64,000 nucleotides of DNA. Origin: Geomonas anaerohicana (GTDB lineage Bacteria; Desulfobacterota; Desulfuromonadia; Geobacterales; Geobacteraceae). Below are positions 7,721-15,904 of this stretch, one piece after another. The position numbers and the translations under genes were made by a program. Under the pieces are notes generated by a model that made no database searches, was not told where the DNA came from, and was given only the letters and a program-made list of their open reading frames with translations. The stretch lies in the NCBI RefSeq assembly GCF_016458305.1, contig NZ_JAEMHL010000002.1:62001-126000 (forward strand). The letters are read 5' to 3'. Position 1 is the first letter of the stretch. Each line of letters begins with the position of its first letter.

Positions 7721-10402
7721 ATGCATAGACTAAGATCGATCTCAACCCTGATGCTGCTGACCGTGGCCCTTTCCGGCTGTGCGGCGGGGCGTACTGCTTT
7801 CAGCAAGGCAGAGCAGCTCGAGCGCGAGGGGAACCTGGACGCCGCGTTGGTCAAGTATGCCGAAGTCGCCTCCAAGCACCCCGACGTCGGCGAATACCGG
7901 GTGAAGCTCATCAACGTCACCGAGGCAGCCGCCAAGATCCACTTCAAAAAGGGCGAGGCCTTCTTCGCCAAGAAGAATTACGAGGAGGCCCTGCGGGAGT
8001 TCCAGAGCGCCTACGCCATGGACCCGACCTACGTCGAGGCGAAGGCACGCGGGGACCAGGCGCTCAAGCTGAGAAACGCCCTGACCTACCTCCAGGAGGG
8101 GGCGGATTTCGAGCGCGATCACAAGCTGCGCGAGGCGATGACCTCGTATCAGCACGTGCTGCAGTTCGAGCCTGACAACAAGGAGGCCAAGGCGGGGCTG
8201 GACCGTATCCTGGCCGGCAAAAAACAGAAGCTGGACGGCTTCGAGCTCAACCTGAAGTCGACCAAGCCGATCACCCTGAAGTTCAAGGACGCCAAGCTCA
8301 AGGACATCTTCAACATCCTCACCCAGCTCTCCGGGATCAACTTCGTCTTCGACGAGGGGGTGAAGGACGTCAACGTGTCGCTGCACCTGGAGAACGGCAG
8401 TTTTCAGCAGGCCATGGAACTGCTGACCGGCATGCAGAAACTGGAAAAGAAGGTGCTCAACGAGAGCACCATCATCATCTATCCCAAGACCCCGGACAAG
8501 ATCAAGCAGTACGAGGAACTCTTCGTCCAGACCTTCTACCTGAACAAACTGGACGCCAAGAAGGCGGTCAACCTGGTGCGCACCATGCTCCAGGTGAAGA
8601 AGATCTATGTGAACGAGGAGGCCAACGCCCTGGTCATCCGCGACACCCCCGAAGTGGTTGAGGTGGCGCGCAAGATCCTCGAGGCCAACGACGTTCCCGA
8701 CGCGGAGGTGCTCCTCGAGGTCGAGGTGTTCGAGCTCTCCAAGAAGGATTCCGAGACCTTCGGGATGCTGCTCTCCCGTTACGCCACCTCGCTGGGGATC
8801 ACCGGGCCCAATGCGCCGAGCACCGGTTCGCCTTTCCTGGCTGATACCCTGAGCTCTACCGCAACGACGTCCACTTCCTCTTCCAACACGACCACGACCG
8901 CGGCCACCAGCATCAGCAATCTGCTGAACGCGTTCAGGGTGAGAGGTTACAACGGCTGGCTCACCGTGCCCAACGCCACCTTCAACTTCGGCAAGACCCT
9001 CTCCAACGGCGAGACGCTCTCCAACCCTAAGATCAGGGTCAAAAACCGCGAGAAGGCGAAGTTCAACGTCGGTACCCGCGTGCCGATCACCACGACCTCT
9101 TCCACCTCCACCGGCACCAGCGTCAACGTCCAATACGTCGATGTCGGGGTCAAGGTGAACGCCGAGCCGACCATCCAGTTGAACAACGAGGTGTCCATCA
9201 AGCTCGGCCTCGAGGTGAGCTCGATCCTGCAGAGAGACACCATCGGCACCGACCAGGCGACCACCGTGGTCACCATCGGGACCAGGAACCTGGACACGGT
9301 CCTGTCCCTGAAGGACGGCGAGACCAGCATCATCGGCGGCCTGATCCAGAAGAGCAAAACCAACAGCAAAAACAAGGTCTTCCTGCTTGGGGACATCCCG
9401 ATTCTGGGCTCGCTCTTCTCCAATACCGGAGACGCCAACGACAAGAGTGAGCTGCTGCTCGCCATCACCCCCAGGATCGTGCGCGGCGTGACGGTGCCCG
9501 AGAACGACGTGGCGGCCTTCTGGTCCGGCCGCGAGGACGAGCCCTCGACCAACAAGCCGTACCAGTCCTTCGTCGAGCCGGAGTTCGCCGATACGGCCGC
9601 TTCGGCCAAGGCAGCCCCCGCCAAGGCGGCGCCTAAGAAGCCGGCCCCGGCCCCGGCCCCGGCCCCGGCTGCCGCTCCGGTCCCGGGCGCACCTGCCGGT
9701 GTACCGGCTGCCGTTCCGGGCGCTGCCCCGGCTGCACCTGCCACTGCTCCGGGTGCGTCGACCGCGCCTGCCGGAGAGGTTCCTGCCGCAGCGGGTGCTG
9801 CGTTGCCGGCCCCCGAGGGGGAAGCCGCCGTCGAAGTCCCCGCTGAACAGGGGACGGAAGCCGCCGCCATCCCGGCTCAAGCCGCGACTCCCGCCGAACT
9901 GGGGGCCGCCGCCAACGCCGCCGCTGCCGCCGCCGCTGCCGCCGCCGCTGCGCCCAAGGCTCCGGCCCCGGCCAAACCGGTCTCGCCGGTCCCGATGGAG
10001 AAGGCCCTGCTCGCGCTCAGCCTCCCCTCGTCGGTGAAGCTGAACGACCAGTTTGCGGTGCAGATCAACGCCTCCGGCATGAAAGACCTGGAAAAGGCCG
10101 TGCTCGTGCTGAGCTACGACCCGAAGATCCTCGAAGTGGTGGCGCAGACCGAAGGCGCCATGCTCAAGGAGAACGGCAAGCCCTCGACCTTCCAGTCCTT
10201 TGCCGACAAGAAGAAGGGGGAGGTCTGGATGTCCGGGAGCAAGACCGAGGGGGGCACCGGCAACGGCGTGCTGGCCCAGGTCACTTTCAAGGCGATCGGC
10301 CCGGGGAGCACTGCGCTTACCTTCTCCAACACCAGCTTCACCCAGAAGGGGGGAGCGCAGATCGCCGTCACCCCGTTCAAGTCGGTACTGGAGGTAAAGT
10401 AG
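7721..10402 (+). CDS. Secretin with N-terminal TPR repeats and C-terminal cohesin-like domain
   Basis: An 893-residue outer-membrane secretin, longer than the usual 650-750. In order: a lipoprotein signal (LSGC, Cys20), tetratricopeptide repeats (about 25-165), an N-domain region (about 175-340, with LKFKDAKLKDIFNILTQLSG), the secretin beta domain (about 345-590) ending in LLLAITPRIVRG, a Pro/Ala-rich linker (about 610-755) with a 12-alanine run near 733-745, and a cohesin-like beta domain (about 758-893, with LNDQFAVQINASGMKDLEKA and VLSYDPKILEV). Secretins form the gated outer-membrane channel. The TPR part may do the job of a pilotin or bind peptidoglycan partners. A cohesin domain on a secretin is unusual and may hold a secreted or surface partner. 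It follows the PilP-like gene and precedes two pseudopilins. Confidence 0.9.
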   Translation: MHRLRSISTLMLLTVALSGCAAGRTAFSKAEQLEREGNLDAALVKYAEVASKHPDVGEYRVKLINVTEAAAKIHFKKGEAFFAKKNYEEALREFQSAYAMDPTYVEAKARGDQALKLRNALTYLQEGADFERDHKLREAMTSYQHVLQFEPDNKEAKAGLDRILAGKKQKLDGFELNLKSTKPITLKFKDAKLKDIFNILTQLSGINFVFDEGVKDVNVSLHLENGSFQQAMELLTGMQKLEKKVLNESTIIIYPKTPDKIKQYEELFVQTFYLNKLDAKKAVNLVRTMLQVKKIYVNEEANALVIRDTPEVVEVARKILEANDVPDAEVLLEVEVFELSKKDSETFGMLLSRYATSLGITGPNAPSTGSPFLADTLSSTATTSTSSSNTTTTAATSISNLLNAFRVRGYNGWLTVPNATFNFGKTLSNGETLSNPKIRVKNREKAKFNVGTRVPITTTSSTSTGTSVNVQYVDVGVKVNAEPTIQLNNEVSIKLGLEVSSILQRDTIGTDQATTVVTIGTRNLDTVLSLKDGETSIIGGLIQKSKTNSKNKVFLLGDIPILGSLFSNTGDANDKSELLLAITPRIVRGVTVPENDVAAFWSGREDEPSTNKPYQSFVEPEFADTAASAKAAPAKAAPKKPAPAPAPAPAAAPVPGAPAGVPAAVPGAAPAAPATAPGASTAPAGEVPAAAGAALPAPEGEAAVEVPAEQGTEAAAIPAQAATPAELGAAANAAAAAAAAAAAAPKAPAPAKPVSPVPMEKALLALSLPSSVKLNDQFAVQINASGMKDLEKAVLVLSYDPKILEVVAQTEGAMLKENGKPSTFQSFADKKKGEVWMSGSKTEGGTGNGVLAQVTFKAIGPGSTALTFSNTSFTQKGGAQIAVTPFKSVLEVK

Positions 10403-10421
10403 CCCTCGGGCTCATGCCGCA

Positions 10422-10913
10422 ATGTGGAAGATCCTTAAAGATAAAAGGGGGCTCAGCCTGATCGAGATGGTGGTGACCATGGTCATCCTCACCATGCTCG
10501 CCTCGCTGATCGTCCCTTCGGCCCAGATGGCCTCCAAGCGGACCAAGGAACTCGAGCTGAGAAGGAGCCTGCGCGAGATCAGGACCGCCATAGACGAGTA
10601 CAAGAAGAATTACGACAAGTCGCAGTCGGACCAGAAAACGGTACAGGTGCTGAACGCCACCGGCTACCCCAAGACCCTCGACGTGCTGGTGGAAGGGGAC
10701 GATTTTGGCGGTTTGGTCAAGGAGAAGAAGAAGTTCCTGCGCCGCATCCCCAGCGATCCTTTCCACAAGGCCCAGGAGGGGGACCCCAAATGGGGGATGC
10801 GCTCTCATGCCGACGAGCATGACAGCACCACCTGGGGGGGCGAGGACGTCTTCGACGTCTATTCCCTGAGCAACGGCGTCGCCATCGACGGTACGAAATA
10901 CAAGGACTGGTGA
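10422..10913 (+). CDS. GspG-like pseudopilin 1
   Basis: A 163-residue type IV pilin-like protein. A short basic leader (MWKILKDKRG) is followed by LSLIEMVVTMVIL, which gives the prepilin peptidase site after Gly and the conserved Glu at +5, then the hydrophobic alpha1 helix. The C-terminal half carries RRIPSDPF and VFDVYSLSNG, the pattern of the GspG calcium-binding end. Pseudopilins form the periplasmic piston. No prepilin peptidase (PilD) is in the window, so it must be cleaved by one encoded elsewhere. It overlaps the second pseudopilin gene by four bases. Confidence 0.88.
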   Translation: MWKILKDKRGLSLIEMVVTMVILTMLASLIVPSAQMASKRTKELELRRSLREIRTAIDEYKKNYDKSQSDQKTVQVLNATGYPKTLDVLVEGDDFGGLVKEKKKFLRRIPSDPFHKAQEGDPKWGMRSHADEHDSTTWGGEDVFDVYSLSNGVAIDGTKYKDW

Positions 10914-11332
10914 ACCTCATGTTGAAGAGGATACTGAAAAGTCAGCGGGGCTTTACGCTGGTAGAGCTGATGATAGTGGTCACCATCATCGGCATCCTGG
11001 CGGCCATCAGCGCGCCCAACTACCAGTGGGGCATCATCAGGGCGCGCGAGGCGGTGCTGCGGGAAGATCTGTACACCATGCGCTCCACTATCGACCAGTA
11101 CTATGCCGACCAGGGGAAGTATCCCGAGACGCTGCAGGAGCTGGTGGACAACAAGAACAAGTACCTCAGGGAGATACCCAAGGATCCCTTTACCAGGTCC
11201 AAGGACACCTGGGTAGTCACCGCGCCTCCCGCGACCGATACCCCTACCGAGGGGGGCTCCGGCGGGGTCTACGACGTGCACAGCGGTTCCACACTGGTCG
11301 GCAGCGACGGCAAGCCGTACAACGAATGGTAG
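10910..11332 (+). CDS. GspG-like pseudopilin 2 (OxpG-like)
   Basis: A 140-residue pseudopilin with the classic RGFTLVELMIVVTIIGILAA segment (cleavage after Gly, Glu at +5) and a C-terminal REIPKDPF...VYDVHSG end like GspG. The start is GTG at 10910 overlapping the previous stop, or ATG at 10919. Geobacter sulfurreducens is reported to need a pseudopilin called OxpG, part of an atypical type II system, for insoluble metal oxide reduction; this gene and its neighbours look like the equivalent locus, from memory of that system rather than a search. Confidence 0.88.
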   Translation: MNLMLKRILKSQRGFTLVELMIVVTIIGILAAISAPNYQWGIIRAREAVLREDLYTMRSTIDQYYADQGKYPETLQELVDNKNKYLREIPKDPFTRSKDTWVVTAPPATDTPTEGGSGGVYDVHSGSTLVGSDGKPYNEW

Positions 11333-11351
11333 TCAAGAGGCTTACAGACCG

Positions 11352-12083
11352 ATGATCCAAATGCATAACGTTTTCATGTCGTACCAGCCGGAATCGAGCG
11401 CGCTGGCCGATATCAACCTCAAGATCCCCAAAGGGGATTTTGTATTTTTGACGGGTCAGTCCGGTGCGGGCAAGTCGACGCTCTTGAAACTGATCTACGC
11501 CGACCTCACCCCCACCCGCGGCCAGGTGCTGATCGACGGGGTCAACCTGACCCGGCTCTCCCGCTCGCAGGTCCCGCTTTTGCGCCGCTCCATCGGCGTC
11601 GTGTTCCAGGACTACAAGCTGCTTCCCAACCGGACCGTGCTGGAGAACGTCGCCATCACCCTGGAGGTTCTGGGATGGGGCAAGCGTGACATCGGCAAGA
11701 AGGTGTACCACATCCTGAAACGGATGGGGATCGAGGACAAGATCAACGCAACGCCGCTCAGGCTTTCCGGCGGCGAGCAGCAGCGCGTGGCGCTGGCGCG
11801 CGCCCTGGTGAACGACCCGAAGATCCTGGTGGCCGACGAGCCGACCGGCAACCTCGACGACGAGAACAAGGAGGCCATCCTCTCCATCTTCAAGGAGGCC
11901 AACAACCGCGGCACCACCGTGGTGGTGGCCACCCACGACCGCCGCGTCATCGAGAACTCCCACCGCAGGGTGATCAGGCTCGACAAGGGGAGCATCGTGC
12001 AGACCCCCGATTTCATGGTCGGAGGGGGGGCTGGCTCCGCAGGTGCCTGTCCCCTTGAGGAGGTGCCCGATGTCCAAGGCTAA
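11352..12083 (+). CDS. ftsE: Cell division ABC transporter ATPase FtsE
   Basis: An ABC ATPase with Walker A GQSGAGKST (35-43), signature LSGGEQQR (138-145), Walker B ILVADEPTGNLD and the FtsE-typical VVVATHDRRVIE. FtsE partners FtsX to control peptidoglycan hydrolases at the division site. The body ends near residue 223 (GSIVQTPDF). The last 20 or so residues (rich in Gly, Ala, Cys, Pro) are encoded by a dispersed hairpin repeat at about 12025-12055, so the tail is probably not conserved. The reading frame overlaps the start of ftsX. Confidence 0.95.
   Translation: MIQMHNVFMSYQPESSALADINLKIPKGDFVFLTGQSGAGKSTLLKLIYADLTPTRGQVLIDGVNLTRLSRSQVPLLRRSIGVVFQDYKLLPNRTVLENVAITLEVLGWGKRDIGKKVYHILKRMGIEDKINATPLRLSGGEQQRVALARALVNDPKILVADEPTGNLDDENKEAILSIFKEANNRGTTVVVATHDRRVIENSHRRVIRLDKGSIVQTPDFMVGGGAGSAGACPLEEVPDVQG
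12025..12055 (+). repeat. Dispersed hairpin repeat, copy A (inside ftsE)
   Basis: GGCTCCGCAGGTGCCTGTCC and flanking G and C runs form an imperfect palindrome (GGGGxCTGGC / GCCTGTCCCC). Nearly the same sequence occurs at 15596-15623 and 56873-56902. This copy is translated as the end of FtsE. Confidence 0.75.
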
Positions 12084-13017
12084 CAAGGGGGCGGTGCGCC
12101 CCAAGCTCGAGCAGGAAGGTTTCTTCGGCAGGTTCTCCTATTTCACCAGCCGCGCTCTTGCCAACCTGCGCCAGAACGTCTTCGTCAGCGCCGTCACCGT
12201 GGGCACCATCGCGCTGGCGCTTTTGATCGCCTCGCTGTTTCTCCTGGTGTACGTGAACCTGGAGGGGATGGCGGAAGGGTGGAGCGACAAGGTGCAGGTG
12301 ACCGCCTATTTTGACCAGGAACCGGCCCCGCTCGCGGTCTCTGCCATGAAGGGGAGGGTGCAGGCCATCGCCGGGACCTCCAAGGTCATCTTCGTGAGCC
12401 AGGCGGAGGCGGAGAAGCGACTGAGAAGCCGCCTGAAAGGGCAGGAGTCGCTGCTGGAGGGGATCACCCCCGACGTGCTCCCCGCTTCGCTGGAGATCAG
12501 GCTGGACCGCGACCACCGCGACACCGACTCGGTGGCCGCCTACGTCAAGAAGCTCAAGCAGATCCAGGGGATCAGCGAGGTCCAGTACGGCGAGGAGTGG
12601 GTGAAACGCTTCAACTCCTTCATGAACCTGTTCCGGCTCATGGGGGCGCTCCTGGGGAGCTTCCTGACCATCACGGTGCTCTTCATCGTCTCCAACACCA
12701 TCAAGCTGACCATCTACGCCAGGAAAGAGGAACTGGATCTGCTCGGGCTGGTCGGGGCGACCCGGTTCTTCATCAAGGCCCCCTTCCTGATCGAGGGGAT
12801 CGTGCAGGGAGCCGCGGGAGCGGTGATCTCCCTTTTGGCACTTTTGGGCTGCTACTTTGCCTTCCTGAAAAACGCCGGCGACTTCCTCGGCATCAACCCG
12901 GCGTCGGCCGGGCTCTCCTTCCTTCCCGCCACGCACCTGGCCGGGGTGGTCCTGGGAGGGGTGCTGCTCGGCTTCATCGGCAGCGCGACCTCGCTCAAGA
13001 GGTTCATAAACGTCTAG
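12070..13017 (+). CDS. ftsX: Cell division protein FtsX
   Basis: A 315-residue permease-like protein with an N-terminal cytoplasmic part, four membrane segments (about 38-60, 185-205, 235-260, 285-310) and a large extracytoplasmic loop between the first two, the FtsX topology. FtsX passes the ATP signal of FtsE to an EnvC-type activator in the periplasm. I chose ATG at 12070 because AGGAGG lies at 12058-12063; an upstream GTG at 12043 would put the start inside the repeat. The gene overlaps the end of ftsE by 14 bases. Confidence 0.92.
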   Translation: MSKANKGAVRPKLEQEGFFGRFSYFTSRALANLRQNVFVSAVTVGTIALALLIASLFLLVYVNLEGMAEGWSDKVQVTAYFDQEPAPLAVSAMKGRVQAIAGTSKVIFVSQAEAEKRLRSRLKGQESLLEGITPDVLPASLEIRLDRDHRDTDSVAAYVKKLKQIQGISEVQYGEEWVKRFNSFMNLFRLMGALLGSFLTITVLFIVSNTIKLTIYARKEELDLLGLVGATRFFIKAPFLIEGIVQGAAGAVISLLALLGCYFAFLKNAGDFLGINPASAGLSFLPATHLAGVVLGGVLLGFIGSATSLKRFINV

Positions 13018-13018
13018 C

Positions 13019-14218
13019 ATGCGAAAGCTTTCCGCCACAATCCTGCTCGTTTTCGCCCTCCTGGCTCCCGCGCTCTGCCGCGCCGGTGCCAACGAGGAAC
13101 TGCAGAACATCAAGAAGCAGATCAAGGAGAAGAACCGGCTTATCACCAAGACCCAGAAGGTGGAGACCAAGGTCTCGGGGGAGCTGGTGCAGATCCAGAA
13201 GTCGCTCGCCGAGAAGCAGTCCAGCCTCACCGCCCTGGGGCGCGACCTGGCCGGTGTGGAAAAGGGGATCGACAGGACCCACGACGACATCGAGCATGAG
13301 CGCCTGGAGGCCGAGCGCAAGAAGGCGCAGATCAACCGCCGAATGGCGGCCCTCTACAAGGGGGGCGATACCGGCAACCTCCGCGTTTTCTTCTCCTCCG
13401 AGTCGTTCCCGCAGATGAGCGAGAACCTGCGCTACATGCGCAGCATCCTGGAGAACGACAAGAAGCTGTTCCAGCAGTACAGCGAAAACCTGGAGCGGCT
13501 GAACAAGCTCAAGGAGCGCCTGGAGCAGGAGGCGGCCAAGAAGGAAGGGCTGCGCCGCTCCATCGAGGCGAAAAAGCGCGAGATCGAGCAGGAGAAGAGC
13601 CGCAAGGCCACCTACCTGGTCAAGGTGCGCCAGGACAAGCAGGGCTACCTCGCTTCGCTCAAGGAACTGCAGGCCAACGCGAGCCGCCTGCAAAGCATGA
13701 TTCAAAGGCTTGAAGCCAAAAGTAGAAAAGCGTATAGTTCAAAGGCTCGTCCCGGCAAGACAGCCGAGCCGGCCCGTCCCGGCGTGACCGCCAAGGCCAC
13801 CCCGGTCCCCAACCAGGGGCTGGGCGCCCAGAAAGGGCGGCTCTCGCTGCCGGTGCGCGGCAACATCGTAGACCGTTTCGGAAGGCATAAACACCCCGAG
13901 TTCGATTCCTTTACTGTCAGTAATGGGATCTCCGTGGCAGCCCCCGCCGGCAGCGCCATCCATGCAATCTATGACGGCGAAGTGATTTTTGCCGACTATT
14001 TCAAAGGCTATGGTAATATGATCATCGTCGATCACGGCGACGGGTTCTTCAGTCTCTATGCCCACGCCTCGTCCATAGCCAAGAGAGTCGGTTCCAAGGT
14101 GTCGAAAAACGATGTCCTTGCCAGCGTGGGTGACCTTGACTCAACCAAGGGGCCTATGCTCTATTTCGAGATCAGGTACCAGGGGAAACCGGTTGATCCG
14201 TCCCCCTGGTTCAGATAA
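13019..14218 (+). CDS. envC: EnvC-like murein hydrolase activator with degenerate LytM domain
   Basis: A 399-residue exported protein: signal peptide (1-22, ending CRA), long coiled coil (about 25-235, with heptad-rich KERLEQEAAKKEGLRRSIEAKKREIEQEK character), a Pro/Ala/Lys linker and a C-terminal LytM (M23) domain (about 275-399). The M23 zinc ligands are lost: the usual HxGID is SNGIS (S301, S305) and the usual HLHFE is MLYFE (M380, Y382); only H349 remains. This is the pattern of EnvC/NlpD, which activate amidases rather than cut peptidoglycan. It lies one base after ftsX, and FtsEX-EnvC is a known functional unit. An active endopeptidase is therefore unlikely. Confidence 0.88.
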   Translation: MRKLSATILLVFALLAPALCRAGANEELQNIKKQIKEKNRLITKTQKVETKVSGELVQIQKSLAEKQSSLTALGRDLAGVEKGIDRTHDDIEHERLEAERKKAQINRRMAALYKGGDTGNLRVFFSSESFPQMSENLRYMRSILENDKKLFQQYSENLERLNKLKERLEQEAAKKEGLRRSIEAKKREIEQEKSRKATYLVKVRQDKQGYLASLKELQANASRLQSMIQRLEAKSRKAYSSKARPGKTAEPARPGVTAKATPVPNQGLGAQKGRLSLPVRGNIVDRFGRHKHPEFDSFTVSNGISVAAPAGSAIHAIYDGEVIFADYFKGYGNMIIVDHGDGFFSLYAHASSIAKRVGSKVSKNDVLASVGDLDSTKGPMLYFEIRYQGKPVDPSPWFR

Positions 14219-14252
14219 GCAGGGTATCGCAACAAATTTCCAGGGAGGCACA

Positions 14253-15587
14253 ATGTTCAAGGGCAGCAAATTCAAGAAGACAACCCTGTTTGTCACTACC
14301 GTTACACTGCTGACGCTCGTCATCGCGTTCGGCGTGCAACGCAGATGCGCCGCCCAGGGCGGCGGCAACGACTACCAGTCCATCGAGCTGTTCACCGACG
14401 TGCTGGCCATCGTCAAGAAGAGCTACGTGGAGGAAGTGGACACCAAGAAGCTGGTGTACGGCGCCATCAACGGCATGCTCACCTCTCTCGACCCGCACAG
14501 CTCCTTCATGCCCCCCGAGACCTACAAGGAGATGAAGATCGACACCAAGGGCGCCTTCGGCGGCCTGGGCATCGAGATCACCGTGAAGGAAGGGATCCTG
14601 ACCGTCATCTCCCCGATCGAGGACACCCCGGCCTTCAGGGCAGGGATCAAGGCGGGCGACCAGATCCTCAAGATCGACGACAAGTTCACCAAGGACCTCA
14701 CCATAACCGACGCGGTGAAAAGGATGCGCGGCGTGAAGGGGACCAAGGTCACCCTGACCATCATGCGTGAAGGGTTCGAGAAGACCAAGGAATTCGTCCT
14801 GGAGCGCGACATCATCCAGGTCAAGAGCGTGAAGTACAAGGTTCTCGACGACGGCTACGGCTACATCCGCATCGCGCAGTTCCAGGAGAAGACCGACGAC
14901 GACCTGGAGAAGGCGCTGCAGGGGCTGCAGGCGGACAAGAAGCAGTTGAGGGGCCTGGTGCTGGACCTCAGGAACGATCCCGGCGGGCTGCTGGATCAGG
15001 CGGTGCGCGTCTGCGAGCACTTCGTCCCGGAAGGGAAGCTGATCGTGTACACCGAGGGGCGCGAGAAGGATTCCCAGATGCGCTTCACCTCGAGGAAGAG
15101 CCACAAGCAGGGCGAGTACCCCATCGTGGTGCTGATCAACAGCGGTTCGGCCTCCGCCTCGGAGATCGTGGCCGGCTGCCTGCAGGACCACAAGCGCGCG
15201 GTCATCATGGGCACCCAGAGTTTCGGCAAGGGTAGCGTGCAGACCATCATCCCGCTCTCGGACAATTCGGGCCTGAGGCTCACCACCGCCCGCTACTTCA
15301 CCCCGAGCGGCCGCTCCATCCAGGCCAAGGGGATCACCCCGGACATCGTGGCCGAGCGCGTGGAGATCGCCCCCACCAGCGAGAAGAAGGAAGGGATGCA
15401 CATCCGCGAGAAGGACCTGGAGAACCATTTCGAAGGGGACAAGAAGGACGATCAGGACGAGAAGAAGGTAAAACCTGCGCCCTACAAGACCGACGAGATG
15501 TTCAAGAACGACTCCCAGGTGCTGCGTGCCCTCGACCTCCTCAAGGGGTGGGACATCCTGAAGAGCATGGGCAAGCTCCCCTCCTAA
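14253..15587 (+). CDS. ctpA: Carboxy-terminal processing protease (S41, CtpA family)
   Basis: A 444-residue exported protease: an N-terminal membrane anchor/signal (about 9-28), a helical cap (DVLAIVKKSYVEEVD), a PDZ domain (about 95-180, with FGGLGIEIT and SPAFRAGIKAGDQI-like sequence), then the S41 core with Ser299 in NSGSASASEI and Lys326 in SFGKGSV, the Ser-Lys dyad. It cleaves C-terminal tails of periplasmic proteins, often cell-wall hydrolases. The start at 14253 has AGGGAGG six bases upstream; a longer frame runs upstream into envC but lacks a signal. It follows envC by 34 bases, and a terminator follows at 15658. Confidence 0.93.
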   Translation: MFKGSKFKKTTLFVTTVTLLTLVIAFGVQRRCAAQGGGNDYQSIELFTDVLAIVKKSYVEEVDTKKLVYGAINGMLTSLDPHSSFMPPETYKEMKIDTKGAFGGLGIEITVKEGILTVISPIEDTPAFRAGIKAGDQILKIDDKFTKDLTITDAVKRMRGVKGTKVTLTIMREGFEKTKEFVLERDIIQVKSVKYKVLDDGYGYIRIAQFQEKTDDDLEKALQGLQADKKQLRGLVLDLRNDPGGLLDQAVRVCEHFVPEGKLIVYTEGREKDSQMRFTSRKSHKQGEYPIVVLINSGSASASEIVAGCLQDHKRAVIMGTQSFGKGSVQTIIPLSDNSGLRLTTARYFTPSGRSIQAKGITPDIVAERVEIAPTSEKKEGMHIREKDLENHFEGDKKDDQDEKKVKPAPYKTDEMFKNDSQVLRALDLLKGWDILKSMGKLPS

Positions 15588-15593
15588 GGGAAG

Positions 15594-15625
15594 GGGACTG
15601 GCTCCGCCAGGTGCCTGTCCCCCTT
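15594..15625 (+). repeat. Dispersed hairpin repeat, copy B
   Basis: GGGGACTGGC, TCCGCCAGGT and GCCTGTCCCC in a row: a palindrome-like hairpin with arms GGGGACxGGC and GCCxGTCCCC. It matches the copy at the end of ftsE and the one near 56873. Confidence 0.8.
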
Positions 15626-15657
15626 AGGTCTGACACAACGAGCAGTAATGAGAAGAG

Positions 15658-15682
15658 GGGTGGCCGCGCGGCCACCCTTTTT
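15658..15682 (+). terminator. Intrinsic terminator after ctpA
   Basis: A perfect palindrome, GGGTGGCCGC followed by GCGGCCACCC, and then TTTTTC. It probably ends the operon that runs from gspF to ctpA. Confidence 0.9.
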
Positions 15683-15693
15683 CTATTCCCAGT

Positions 15694-15802
15694 CCCTCTC
15701 CCTCCGGGAGAGGGTGCCCGTAGGGCGGGTGAGGGCCCTGCCGGAAGCCTCAACTTTGCCTAGGCACCACCCTCACCCTGACCCTCTCCCGGAGGGAGAG
15801 GG
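15694..15802. repeat. Composite inverted repeat, about 109 bp, in the gap before the cohesin/dockerin gene
   Basis: A 22-bp arm at 15694-15715 (CCCTCTCCCTCCGGGAGAGG plus GT) is repeated as its exact reverse complement at 15781-15802. Inner arms GGGTGAGGG (15727-15735) and CCCTCACCC (15770-15778) are also inverted. Each outer arm is itself a hairpin. Similar composite elements occur at 22494, 32839 and 39654. The rest of the 15588-15904 gap holds copy B of the short repeat, the ctpA terminator and the leader of the next gene. Confidence 0.85.
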
Positions 15803-15904
15803 GGATGCAGGCGTATGTGCCCGGCCTGCTTGACAGCCCCCGAGCGGGTCAGTAAAGTAAACCGGTCCGTTTGCGGAAGTTATCCCACCAGCCCCGAGGT
15901 CACC

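Noticed and set aside
7742-9880. A 712-residue minus-strand frame over the secretin gene
   Set aside because: Rich in Gly, Arg, Asp and Leu with no domain pattern, opposite a gene with secretin motifs; an artefact of GC-rich third positions.
12043-12069. GTG at 12043 as the ftsX start
   Set aside because: It would lie in the hairpin repeat; the ATG at 12070 has AGGAGG at the right distance.
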